A DNA stretch of 64,000 nt. It comes from Tyto alba (Eukaryota; Chordata; Aves; Strigiformes; Tytonidae). Below, piece by piece: positions 26,701 through 41,200 of the stretch. The stretch lies in assembly GCF_018691265.1 (NCBI RefSeq), contig NW_024881324.1, positions 2,855,730-2,919,729 on the forward strand. Direction: 5' to 3'. Below the pieces are notes generated by a model. The model had not been told where the DNA came from and made no database searches. It was given only the letters and a program-made list of their open reading frames with translations. The position numbers were made by a program, and so were the translations under genes. Position 1 is the stretch's first letter. Every line of letters starts with the position of its first letter.

Positions 26701-29178
26701 CAAAAGCTCTGTAGTTGTTAGAAAAACAAAGCAGTGTAACTAATTTTCAGATGGGGTGAATTATGGTAGTTCTGCTGCTTTCAGTACAGCTGTGACAATT
26801 TTATATAATACAGCAGCTACCCCCAATACCCAAACTGAGACTCCACAAATGTTGAAACATATGGTTGATGATATAACCAAATTTGTATTCATCAGTTATT
26901 TCATCACTCTCTTGTTTAATCATCACCCTCTTGTTTAAATGCTAAATATGTTCCACAGAATCATAAATTACAATTTTACATGATCATTGCAGCTGAAAGT
27001 AGAAGGTATTAACAGAACATTGAGATTTATAATACAGAGATTGAAAGTATCAATTTCCCCAGACCCTCTCCAAGAACTTTTCCGTCAAGATTAACTTCCT
27101 TGTGAGCCAGGTCAGTTCCCAGTGATCCATTTGGCAGCTGCATCGCTTGCTTTGGAATAACACCAAGGAACTAGCTGATACAGCCTGTGGGGTCCTATGT
27201 AGGTTGTGGGTTTTTTGTTGTTTTTTTGTTTATGTTTTTTTTTTTTTTTTTTTTAATATATATTATTTTAAAGTAAGGAAAATAATCACAAAATTATTTT
27301 GGCGTACAGAATGCAACTGCAGAACTTCAGACTCAACAGGGCAAGACATTTATCTTGGATCTGACAGGATGTCTCTTTCTGCAACTGAAATTTTGCAGTT
27401 CTGTTACATGACCGCACAGCCAAAGGCACATAGATGTTAATGTATTTGGCTACACTCTCATATCTGGCATGTGGACATCTGAAGTGACCTGAAGTGATCC
27501 TGTGAATTCTGATAAGCAATAAAGTAAAGATGGATTTTTAAAAAACAGTGAGTAGGCGTCTAGAGTTGTATCCCAGTGGAGGGGTCTGTGTCGGTCTGAA
27601 AGGGAACCAACAACCTCTGACTCAGAGGAAAAACTGTTCAGAAAAAATACCAGCCATACCACCGCTATCTTTATACTCCTGTCTTGCTTTGTAGCTTCTA
27701 GTGGTTAATAGTAACTGCTATTAATTACTAAAAGTAGTAGCTACATAGTAATATAGTTCATGGCAGCAGTCTGTCAATAACAAAAAATCTAGATATGAAG
27801 CAGTGTCGTATTTGAATGACAACGTGATATATGTAGTTAAAAAAGTGTGGGCGTTCTCACTGCTGTCCTTCCTTCTGTGCCTTTTCCCTGCCTTCATAAA
27901 CACTTTTTGAGACAGTGGTACCCTGGTCCATCACTTTGATCATAGTGGAAAAGACTTCATATTGTGAGAAAGACTTTGCAAGCAGAGGAAGAATGAGTTA
28001 TAAGGACTTATACAGAGCTTCGTTATATATGTACATATATTTATACACACACACACACACACACACATGCGTGTGTGTTTACCACAGGAAATGTGGCTGG
28101 AGAAAAGAGAGCTTGGGTCCTTTGAAGCCTTATATTTCTGTAGCTATTAGAGGCAACTTTCTCAAAGGAGTGTCAAGGACCTGACACACAGGACCTCACA
28201 GTCTTATTAATGTATAAAAATACCTGAAGGGAGGGTGGAAAGAGGACATGGCCTGGCTCTTTTCTGTGGTGCCCAGTGACCAGAGAAGAGGCCCTGGGCA
28301 CAAAATGAAACATGGGAAACCCTCTGAGCATGAGGAAACACCTTTTCACTGTGAGGGTGGTAGAGCACTGGCATGGGTTACTCAGGGAGTTTGTGGAGTC
28401 TCCATCCTTGGAGATATTCAAAATCTGTCTGGACGTGGTTGGTCCTGGGCAACAGGTTGTAGGTGGGCCTGGTTGAGCAGGGGAGTTGTACCAGATGGCC
28501 TCCAGAGGTGTCCTCCAGCCTAGACCATTCCATGCTTCTGTGCTCCTGAGCTCCTGTGGTTTGGTGACCAAGAGACAGGATTACAACAGACAGTCAAGCC
28601 TATCTTTGCAGTTCCTTCACATTTTACCTCCATCCAGAACTGATTCTAGCAGTACAACCATGGTAGAACAGTTCTGCAAGTGTCTTGAAAAACAAAGGGA
28701 ACAGAAAGCGTTCAAGCACAACTTTTTGCATAACACTGGAAGTTAAATTCTTGAGAGACAAAGAAAGTGAGAAGGGATCCAGACAGGCCACATATTAATA
28801 TATATTAAAAATAATCTATATCTATTAAAAAGTATCAATGAATACATTCTAAAGTATTTCTTTTTCCCATTTTCTCTTATCCTTTCAGTTCAAAATATTT
28901 TTCATAGTGAAGAGAGCCACTGATTGACTTCCCACTTGGAAGTCCCATTATAGTTTCAACAAAACAAGCCACTAAGGAGAAACAGTCTAAAAACCAAAGA
29001 CTGTATAACTCTTGCTGTGCAAACTGCCAGACTGATCAGGTAGTTAACCATGATAGCAGGGTGATAAACCAAAAGCCTACAAGCCTGTACTCTGCTCTCA
29101 ATCAAAGCTGTTGAGATACATGCGTGTGTATATGTGTATATATATATGCACATATACACACACACTTCTTTTTCACAC

Positions 29179-29209
<31 letters not shown>

Positions 29210-32200
29210 ACTTATTCAATTGTGACTTTATAATGATAAAAATTTTATTTCTGGGACTACAGGATCCAAAATGCACAAGTATGACAAATTCATTCAAATT
29301 ATGCAACCACTCTGGAATCCCCATAAACATTAAAACAGTATGTGGTAACAGATTTTCCTTCTGAACAAGAGCTGCTCAGTCTGAAGCAGTTGGTGAAGTG
29401 TTTGTTAGCAGCAGGACCTTATGTTACTTGATCCAGCTTTGCCTATGTGGCAGCTACAGATATTTCAGGCTAAAGATTGGCTATTTATTTCTCATTCATT
29501 TCCGTTAAGACAAGTCTGAAATAAGCACTTGTATTTGTACTTAGTCCAGTAGTGGCACAGAACCTTATAACACCAGTTTGGAAGGGGATGAAAATACAAG
29601 CCTAATTCTCCAGCATGCTTGCTGTACCCAAATACAGCAAGCACCAAGGAGACATGGAGCACTTCAAGTAGGAATGGTTGTGGTTTTCTCTCTTGGAGAA
29701 AAACAAATAGTGGGCACAAGGCAGAGGAATATTGTGCTAAAAAGTGAGAAAAAAAGCACATGCCCTCCACAGACAACTGGAAAAATAACATACTTCCTTT
29801 TGGAAATGTAAATTTATCTTTCTGATGGGTCATTAACTGCTAACAGGACTGTAACATTTACTTACCATAACCACTAATGTAATTAAGTAACTGCCATTTT
29901 TGAGACTTCATACAGGCCAGAGAAAGTTAGTTCGACAGGGATTACAAATGCTTTGTGAACTCTGATTATTTACATGCACACCTTTTGTGTTTGTTGTACA
30001 ACAGTTGTTTCAATTAGCCTCTTTAATTCATGAAAGCAACACAACAAAATTGTTATGATACGCAAGTAATTATTTTACGAGATGCATTGATGCACATCAT
30101 CTCATTGTAAAATAAAACATGAAGCCAAGCCAAATGTCTTTGAATTATAATTCTGGAGTAGTTTGACAATACAATACATTTAGATTCCAGGGTTTCTGAA
30201 ATTGTACAAAAATATCATTACCACCTAATGTTAAGGCAGCATTTTCTAGTTTAGCTTTATATCGAATGCCTTTACAGTCTGCCAGGAATTGTTTGTCTCC
30301 TCACTGGTACTATAAAGCCAATATGGTAGAATTGAGCCTTGAGCATTTTGTGGAAATCTGTGTATTCCTGGACTGCCCATTCTAGTACTTGGATGTGGAT
30401 CAGATGCAGGCATACAGCAAAATTTCATCCGAACCGGTGAAACATCCTACGTGACTGATATTAAATAAATACTTTTTCATGACTGGATCATGCACAGATG
30501 AGTTATTAATGATTGCAGAATCACAATTTCTTTGTGTGTTACATAGTTGTTAAAGCAGAATACATTTCTGTATCTTATCCCTAAAACATAAAAAAAAAAA
30601 AAATCAAAAATCTTCTCCATTGTTCAGCACATCTTAAAATATGGTCCTAGAACTTTATTTGACAATTTCTCAGCCATATTTTAACTGAACAATTCCATAA
30701 ATTGTTCAGCTTTGGAAAACACACTTAATCTACTTCAAAAGATACTGATCACACTGTTATCCTCCTTTGTCATAATACAAAGTAAGTTCTTGCATTCATC
30801 TAAGCCTGGATATGCTAATGGTTATCCAATGGTGCTATTGAATAGATTGGATTTTGACAATTTTTTAACCAGTTTGGTGATCGTCCCTTAATCCACACAT
30901 ATAAAATTGTCTACAGATGTCTTCCCTCCTATGTAACAAACATTTTGAAGCAGAGAAAATTACCTATTACCAAATCCATATGTAAACTGAACAGAAGACT
31001 GACTTTTCTTTTACATATTAGGGTGTATCAGTGAAGACTTCCTAGCCTTAATTATTTCAGCATTTTTTTTTTCTATGATGGAAAATTAATACAGTAATGA
31101 AAGTATGCTTTATGAACATTCTGAAAAAGAAAAGTGGAATATATTATTTGAGAGGAATAAACTGCAATTGCTTCTTTCATTAGTCTCTCTGCATGGCTCA
31201 TGTAATTATTCACTTCTGTATGAATAACTATGTGGTATAACTTTGTCACTTTTTGTCATGGATGTAGAAATATTTCAATATTTGTAACTCTGAATTTTAA
31301 AACATATATCAGTGTTTTCTGTGTAGGGGCACAGTAAGAAAAAAAGTAATGCCAGATACATGTATTTGTTTATCTTTATTTCCAAACCATATTTCGATAT
31401 TACTCCAAAGACTGTTTGTTCAATACCATTATTATCTTTAATTCACACCTGTCTACTTCTACGTGGAATCAGAAATCCTTCAGCCCAGTCAGAGGATTGG
31501 GACCTGCCTGCTGAAATAATTCTACTTGGCTGACAGACTTTCAGTCTTTTCTTTCAATTTCTTTTCTGTTGAAAACTGTGAAAACTAATCAAGTCCACAG
31601 ATTCATACATTACACATATTACTCAATCATTTATACATTTATGTACTAGGAATATTTCCAAAGTTCAGTCTCTTTAGTGAACAAAGCATCCTCCACTACA
31701 GAAAAGAAACAATCCTTTATAAACACATGTAGTTTCAACTTCTGGAAATTTAGAGCTAGGGAAAGGTAAATTGAAACTACATTTGAATACTTGTCACATT
31801 TTCCTACTTAATTTCCAAGAGGAAAGAGAGAGGAAGCAGCTTAATTGTACGCCTAAGCATGATCCTTCTCCATTTTTTTTCTTCATGGTGTTGTAATTTC
31901 ATTGTACATATTTATGACAGTCATGCTCCTGACAAACAGTTTTAAAATTCTCTTCTATGTTTTCATTTTGAAAAATGAAAATGGAAGAAAATGGATAAAA
32001 AGTTAAAATGGATGGGAATTTATTGCTTTGCTTCTGAATCAATTTTGCTTATGTGTTTGACCTCTCAAAATGAAGCCCAGCAAAGTATCATCTGCTAAAT
32101 GGATCATCAGTCAGCATCACATCTAACACATTATTACAAAATGAAAGGGTTTTTTTCAAAGCACACACTGCTTGACTGTTTTCTTTACACAGACTGCTCT

Positions 32201-35200
32201 AGTGGCTACCTTTCTCATTCTGCAGTTTGCTACATTTCATAGGAATTTCTTTCATTCCATACATTGATCAATGGAGTTACTGTTTGAATTACAACAGTCT
32301 GGATTCACAGTTTGTGAAAGCTGTTTTTCTAGGTGCAGATCTTTAAAAAAATTAGCCACTGCCATGTTTTAACAATTTTTTTGTGCAGCTCCACTTCATT
32401 TGTCCCCAGAATGCTAAGGGTTATGAAAGGCCATGAGGAATGAAACTATTTATTTTAGAATCACATTTAATAACTCTCACATTTTTAAGCATAGGTTTTG
32501 CAAACCAGATTTCGAACCAAGAGCAGTCCAAATTCTATGCTTATTTAATATATTCTCCAGACATGCATTTCACAAATTGTTTTCTAATGACAGTGAAATG
32601 AATACATAATGTAGGAATATCTGATTAAAGTTTAAGTTAAACAGTAGCCCCTTAAAATAGTTACTTTATTTATGTACCTAAAACATAAGTTTTTTTTTCA
32701 TTTTTTTCTCTTCAGCATTCACACCAGAACTACTGAAGATAATAAAACTATTTAGAGGACCTGCTTCTTCGTTGGCCGGACAGTATAAGCCCTTCCAGCT
32801 CCAGACTCCAGTGACTGGAATCCAGTGACAGAATCAGGATGGAGCTGAGTAGCAGCATACACAGAACAGTATGATGTCGCCAGTGCTGCCTGCAGGATCA
32901 TCTTCCCAAGAAGCAGTTATGTTTTACTTTGAATTGCCAGGCTGTAGGCAGTGCCATGTATTTCAACCAGTAAGAAGTGTTAAAATATTAATCTCCAGGG
33001 AGGGAAGTTCAAGCCTAACCAGACGAAGCCAAATCTGGTCTGATCTAGTAATGGTCATGACCCATTTGAGTGGGATGTTGGAACAGATGATCTTCAGAGT
33101 TCCTTTCCTTCCAACCTACATTTCCATGGTTTTGCTTTACAAGTGGACAGTCATCTTTTGTAGCTGTTATTACTCACCAATACGTTATTGTGAATACTAT
33201 TGGCATTCTAAAGGTGACTAGGAGGTAACAAATCTACTCTGACAACTTCAAGGCCACATTGTGTAAACTTTTATGCATTCATTTGAAGCCAAGAGCCTGT
33301 TCCTCTGATTACCTAAGGAGGTAACATGCCTTTAGAAAAATCTTGGAGGAATGGAAGAGTGGTGGACAGCATTTCTTTTGAAGAAGATGCTATAAAAAAA
33401 AAGTCTGTAGAAAAGTACATGAGGGTGAGAGGGAGGTTTAAGCAGCACATGCTAGGAAAACAGGGTGAGTAGGAATTGCAGTAAAAAAGAAAGAAGGAAG
33501 ATGTCTCATGCTCCTGGAGTGCTATGAAAATCCCTGCCATTAATTTTACGTAAATATCAATACCACAAACACCTAAACTTCATACAGGTTTGCTTGCCAA
33601 GCATTTTTCATCCTACTAATTTTTATGGGCACCATCTTGGGAAGTTTGGAAGAACTGCTTCCCAGGTTCTGCTTCTACCAGTTTTGGGAGATATTGGACA
33701 TTTTCAAGCCTCTTCTCAAGATATCAGTAGGCTGCAAGGTAGTGGATTTTTTTGACTCTGGTTCAGAATGGCACTTAGAGATGTGCCTTCTGGGACATGT
33801 CACATGCCACTGATGTGAGTATTCATGTTTCTAAAGGCAGGAACATGCTGAAATACTCTCCTGAACTGTGGCTGTGCTGTCTTCTTATCCATAACCATCT
33901 CGTTATTAACAAAGTAATGTGAAATTTCCAAAACAGATTTTTGACAAACAAAACTAATGGTGTAGTTAAAAGGCTGAACATCTTGGTGCTTTTAAGAAAA
34001 TGATAAAGTTTTCCTCTGTTATATGGTGATATCCTCATTGTTCCTGCCAACAGACATTTTTATTTTCTGGCTACATTTATGTTGAATTCACATCTCGTTG
34101 AGACTTCACATAGCTTTAGCAAAAGACTACTACACAACATCATTACAGTAAAAGGCTAACATTAAGTATTAAACCTCCCAGATATAAAGCTGGTGACTAA
34201 AGGATTATTTGTTTAAAAGGGAAAGACAAAACACCTCTGAATGAAGAATTATTAAAACAGATGTTTCTTAGATACAAACAGGTTTGTCCAACTCTGTGGT
34301 ACAGGGTAATAGAAGACCTATCTGTTACTATGCTTCTCACAGAACTGATTTACCAAGCCCCTGTACATTCTCTGACCTCACTGCAACCAGTAGGAAAACT
34401 GACTTTTACATCGTCACTGACTATATAATCTATGGAACGGATCATATAATGAAAAATATTTTCCATGCAGCAGGGAGGGGTTTTTTTGATAATTAACATG
34501 ATTGATATGGCTGTAAATACTAACAATATTGTAAGTGATATAGTCCAGAACAATTTGCAGAAGCAAGTCGTGATAGACACTAATAACATTTATGTTAGCC
34601 TTCCTTTCACAAATAGCATTATTCTAGAAGGACTGTGGAGTAAAAGTTTTCCTTTACCTTATTAAGGGCAACGTTTCTAACAAACAACTGTCCTATGTTA
34701 ACTTTACTAAATGATATGGGGGTTTTGGTGATATACAATATATACAAGAAATAATCTTGAAGAATTTCCAGAGATAGGGACTTCATGACTTCCAAAGTTC
34801 TGTTTTCAGCTCCACAACAAGAAGCAAAGAAGCCCTGAGACTAAGCTGGGAGCTGGGAAGACCCATCGCTTGGACCAGCAGAACCTGGACTAACCTTGAC
34901 TTCAAAGCAGGGAGCACGACAATCTCAAGAGGTCTTTCTATTTGCCTCACCTTTGAGCCCGCATCTCTAGAAGTCCTGAATCAAATGCTATGAGCTTCTC
35001 ATGTCATGGGGAGAACTTCTATGGCTGGTAACCCCTCCAAGCTCTCAGCATCTCGCAACTGACACAGAGCTGGGAGTTTGACACTCAGAAACCACAACTG
35101 AAATGGGAGATGTTAGGACAGGTTTCCAGGACTCAGTAACATTTCAGAATTTGCTGAGGGAAGTGGGGGAATGTTGAGAAAGTTTCAAAGTTTCACTTTA

Positions 35201-38200
35201 CATTTTAAAAACCCCAAATTATTCTTGCTATTAATATTTTTTAAAGTGTATCAGAATTGCCTAAGGAATGCAAGCACTGACTTTTGCCTAGAGTAGTGGC
35301 TAAATCTATAGAAAGCTGATTCTGCAGCTCGCTCTCACTTCTGTAGTCTTTCCAGAACGCAGCTTGTAAGCAAGGCAAACATAAGCCTTTTTAAGGAAGG
35401 CAAAAGTACAAGCTAATAAAATTTATGCTTGATCAAAGTAGATTTTCCTTGTCCTTGGCAGAACTTCAAATGCAAGGATATATCCAGTAGTAATTAGACC
35501 CAATTTAGTCTGAAATTGAAAGAGGCAAATAAAAACACTAGCACAGTCTTAGCAAGTGGCAACTTTTTTCTGTACACCAGGAGTCATACACTGTTAGCCA
35601 CAAAGAAGATGCGCATTTTCTATCTCACAAGATATCTATTTGCTTCAGTCTTCAGTGATGGCTGGTAAACAAATGTCCTAGTTTGGGCTGGAATAGAGTT
35701 ACTTTTTCTTCTTGGTAGATAGGTTAGTGCTGTGCTTCGGATTCAGTATGGGGTTTGGTATGAGAAGAATGCTGACAATACACTGATGGTTTCAGTTATT
35801 GCTGAGATTTCAAGGACTCTCCACCTCCCCACATCCTGCCCGTGTGCGGGTGCACAAGGAGCTGGGAGGGAGCACGGCCAGAGCACTGGACCCAAACTGG
35901 CCAATGAAATATTCCATATCATGGAACGTCACACTCATTATATAGAGGAGGAGTAGCTGAGAAGGGGCTCTCTCTCTCTCTCTCTCGCTTCCGGGATTGT
36001 GATTGCAGGATCTTGGTATTTTGGGGTTGCTAGACAGGAACGGGCTGGGTATCGATCAGTGGGTGATGAGCAATTGGATTCTGCATTGCTCGTTTATACT
36101 TTCTATTATTGTCACTGTTTTATTTTATTACCATTATTAAAATGCTTTTATCTCAACCTGTGAATCTCCCTTTACCCCTTCGATTCCCTCCCCAGTTCCC
36201 AGCTGGCTTGGAGTGTGGGTGAGCGGCTGCGTGGTGTTTGGCTGCCAACCGGATTCAAAACACGACAGTCCTTTTTGGTGCCCAACGTGGGGCAGAGGGA
36301 TGTGATTTTATAAGGATATTAACTGGGAGAGGTAACAGGCAAAACACAGACTGAACTCCATTGGTGGAATTATCTTTGGAATTTCTGCAGTTATAATTGT
36401 GGGGAAGGTTTTTTCCTGGTGTGGTGAAGGGACTAGGCATGGATTTTGTGTATTGTGCCTCAGTATTTTGTCAATGTTGTTTTTATTTTGGTGTGGGGAA
36501 GTTTTTTTTACTGTTTCAGTTGGGTTTTGTTTTCTTTTTCTTCTGATGTTGATGTTCATACTATGTTGTGTAGTGAACGTGGACTCTCGGGATAATTCTT
36601 AAATACGTGATTCACAGAGGTGAGGAGTGGAATGTCCTGGGTTTGACTGAGTGATGGGGCTTTTTTGGTAGCAGGGGAAGGGATACAGTGGTGGCCCTTG
36701 TGAGAAGCTTCTCAAAGCTTCTCCAGCTCCAAGTTGGCCCCACCTCTGCACCAAGGCCAAGCCAATCAGCTGCGCCTCTGAGATAATGTATTTAAGAAGG
36801 GCCCTGGTAAGGAGGAATTGGAGTTGCGAGAAAGAGGTGCAGCAGCTGTGTGAATGCCAAGGTCAGTGCAGAAATAGAGGAAGAAAGGAGGGGGGAGTTG
36901 TGAGGGAGTAGAATCTCCCCTGTATCTTGTGGTGAGATGGCAGGCAGACCCCACTGCCACCCATGGAGGTGGAGGTGGAGAACACACTGATTTATGGCCT
37001 GTGAGAAGCCTCATATGGGCGACTAAGGTGACTGTGCATGAAGGAGGTTGGGATCCTGTGGGAAGAAGCAGCCCCCACTGTTGTAATTCAGCGCTGGGAG
37101 GATTGCAGCATGCGGGGGCGTCCCACGCCAGAGCAGCTTGGGAAAGACTGCAGCCGTGGGAGGGAATCCAGTTGGAGAAAGTTTGTGGAGGACTGTCTTC
37201 TGTGAGAGGGGGACCACACTGGAGCAGGGGGAACAAGTTCCAGAAGCTCCCCCCACCGAAGATGGAATAAGTGGCAGCACTGACTGCACCCCCCATTCCC
37301 TGCCCCTGCGCCGCTGGGGGAGGAGGTAGAGATATCGGGAGCAGAGCTGATCCCGGGAAGAAGAGAGGCGTGGGGGGAAGGTGTTCTCAAGATGTGGCAA
37401 TGCTTCTCACTGTCCTACTCTGTTAAGTGTTGTTGTTAGTGTCTGTAATAAATCTATGTTCTTTTTTTCTTCCCCTGACCAGTCTGCCTTTTGCCCATGA
37501 CCATAATGGGTGATTTCCCCCTCCCTGCCCTATCTCAAATCCCAAGTTTGTCTTATTTTCCCCTTCTCATTGCTAGGGGGCAAGGGAGGAGTGAGCGGCT
37601 GTATGGTGCTCAGTTGCCCTCTGAGCTCAAACCACAACACCAAAGCAGAGTGCAAGAAAATCTGACATGAGCAATTACAGAATAGATTGCACATAGGGAA
37701 ACCTAAATCCTTCAAATCTTGCAAACTCCTTGCATCTTTTCACTGGTCAACTTGTGCCTGGAGGAACAAGAGCTGTATTCCTTCCAGAATTTAAAAAAAG
37801 TCCTTCCTATCTCTTGGATTCTTTTTAGCATTCAGTTCATCTGAATGAATGTTGATGTAGGAGAGTGGAAGAACTAAGCCACTATTAGTACAAAAACGTT
37901 TATTTCCTTTAATGGTAACTGGATAACATCTGTTACAACAAAAAATTATTAAAAGTTGACAGGTATCCAAAAGCATTTTTCCTTCATTAATGTCTGTAGA
38001 TCAACTGCTGCTCTCTGTATCACACTTGTATGTCTTCACTCTGAGTACATAGAGCACCACCCCTCACAAGTGCGGTGGTTTATAGCCAGGGGTCAGAGAT
38101 GTTGTAGACATGCCAAAGAAAATACAATTACTTTCTCTACAGAATGTATTGCAATTAACTTTTCTTGAGAAGAGTTACATTCAAGTACTGAAAAACTGCA

Positions 38201-41200
38201 TTCACCTGGTTGGAATTCAAAATAATCAGGGGGAAAAGAAGTCAGTACAAATACTGAGCTCAGAAAGTGGAAGGTAGTTTCTTTTGAAATGATCCAGACT
38301 TCAAAGTAAAGTGTCAGTGTTCTACACACACACAACTATATATTTGAACAGCTGGCTGTAGCATAAAATCCTTTAATGTAGAGAAAGAGCAGGCTGGAAG
38401 CAGTTATAAATAACTGTTCCTCCCTGAGCAATCTGGATATTCCTCTGTGTAATTCCTAACCTACAGTTTAATAAATGACAATTACAATGGACTTTGTCAG
38501 CCCCTTGGCATGTAATAAAGATACAACAAACACAGACAAAACTGATCTCTGAAATACTTTGGGTTTTGCAGTTACAAGGCTGCTGGGTTTTGTCAGACAC
38601 AGTAAAGAAAACTTCTAACACCCTTTTTTCCAAGGAAAGAGATTCTGAAGAAGTACATCTCTCAAACTTCATCTGTTGGCCACATTAAAATAACAGAGAC
38701 AAAGGAGCAAAGCTAAAAAAAATTATTGCTAACAAGAAGGCAACATGCATTTCTCTCAACAAAACATTATGCATCTGAGTGTGAGTTATGCTGCCCCAAA
38801 ATCAATACGAGCCTCACACAGCTCTCACTAGGTTTTCTTATTGGCAGTCATTATATTAGTCATTGCATCAATTATTAATTTTCATGTCAGTAGTTAAAAT
38901 GTCATTGAAAACCCAGAGAATATCTGGTTCTTTGTTTTAGGAAATGGGATATTTTTTCTCAGTGTGCCAGTTTAAAGAGACCATCCAATGTGGCCTTGAG
39001 CACTTCCAGGGAGGGAACATCCACAGCTTCCCTGGGCAATGCCTTCCAGTGCTTCACCACCCTCACAGTAATTAATTTCTTCCTTACATCTAATCTAAAT
39101 CTACCCTATGCACAGATGAATAATAAGGCTACATCCTGAAGTGAAAGCCTGGATCAAAATCTCATGCAATGTAATAACAATTCTCTGTGAGAAAAGATTA
39201 ACCACATCATCAGTAATATAACTATTCTAGTTGTAGTAAAAGCAAGAGGAGCTACTCACTATTCTGCATCCAGGCAGAAAACCAAGACAGTGCTCTCTAC
39301 TGTATGTTAAAATCTGAAGACACCTCAGTTACAAAGAGGTTAATTCCCAGAGCAGGGACAGAGGTATTACTGTTCTACGACAGTTATAGCTCTCATACAT
39401 CTAACACCCCCTGCAAAAACAATGTTAAGAAGCCACAGCAGGGTCTCCCCTCACTTCTTCTGTCAGTTGCCTTTGACCGAGGATCTTGTCTTTGGTCCCT
39501 GCCTGTGCTGTGCTGCAGCTCCAATGCAGCCACCTCCATGTCTAGCCACGTATCCTGCTCACCTAGACCCAGACCTTTACCCACAGACTTGAATTCCTGG
39601 CTTGGCATTGGATCTGCCTCACCACTGTGGACTTGTGCAATAATTTGGACTCTTGGCTTAACTTGGTTACCAAGAAACATACTCTGCTCATTTTGCTTTC
39701 CTACGGTGGGACTGTGACCTTGTCAGCGAGGTCACTTGTTAAGATGGTTGGCTTCCAGCTCCCTGACCTCTACAGAATAGCCTTTGATGTACACTGACAG
39801 CCTATATCTGCTATCAAGAAAATAAGAATTGCAGTAACATCTTCCTGACTATATATTTAGGGCATAGACATATTCATCAAATGGCTTCTAAGTGAAGAAA
39901 AACTATGAATGAAAAAATTGATTCAAGTAATTTGGTATCAACATTTTCTTGTATCTAGAGACACATGAAATGTGCTGTCAGATTAATATAACATCACAAT
40001 GAAATTTGTAAAGCAGGTGGTTCTTAGTCTTCAAAGACAGAATTCTGACAAGTAATACTTTGTAAGGTCATTTAGCTGTAGATATTAACATACTGAGGAA
40101 CACACATAACAGTTTATTAGTGTTTTATATCACAACTAAGACAGGCATATTTTTTTTCCATCAGTGATCAATTCCCATGTTTGGGCAGTGCACATGTGTT
40201 TTTTTCTGAGTTAAAATTACAAGAAAGTAGTATAGACAATGAGTGTACACCTGTGCTAGGTTTGATTGCATTTTATGAATTTGTGGTAACTAAGGGAAGA
40301 AATATGTGTTTGTTTTCTTAATCTTCCCACATACTCTTCTTTGTTTATTCAAGGCCTGATCCTACAATGATTTATGTACGTGATTAACTTTTAGCAGCTG
40401 AATAAGCCCCAGTTTCAGCAAGGACTTCTTGCCTGCTTTAAGCTTAAGATGCACATAAATATTGCAGAATGGGAACCTTTCACAATGTTCAGTGATTATC
40501 CCAAATTAGAGTGCTGTCTATTTGCTGTGACATTTGCATGTGTATATAGCAGGAGCAACACAGGATCAGAACAATGAAACACAGCTCACAGAGTCACCAA
40601 AAAAAGTATTTTAGGAGTCTGGCCCATGTAGGACAGAGTACTCTGGGTCTTAACTAGTTTTTGTACATTCAAGGTAAGCATATCTGTCAGAATATGATAG
40701 CATTTTAAAATAATTAATTCCAGGTAACAAATTATGTCTTGTAATTAGACAAAAAGGAAATTCATCATCATGCTGCTGAGCAGAAAATACGATCCATGAT
40801 GAAATAATACTTCACACTAACAGACAACAAGCGAAGAGGTTACCAAGTCCTTCTGGGGCAGATGGATGGACTGGACATGAGCTGGTTGGTCAGATACTAT
40901 AATAAGCACATGCCCAAAGGCCTCTCTTCCTGTGAGTTGTTTAATACTACTATAGTCACTGCGACAGGGTCTTTCTGAGGCAGGGGGCAACAGCTGCAGA
41001 GGAGGATGGACCATAGAGTTTGTGGTCAGTATAGTGTGTCTGACCATGAGCCCCTGAAAGGACAGAGAACAAGAAAGCACTTAGCATTTCAAAAATCCTT
41101 CACCTCCACCCCTCAGAAGGGAGGACAAGAGCACTGTTTATTCAGCCTCATGATCCACAGGACCATGAGGAAAGATGAAAAGTCACAGGGTTACAGTAAC

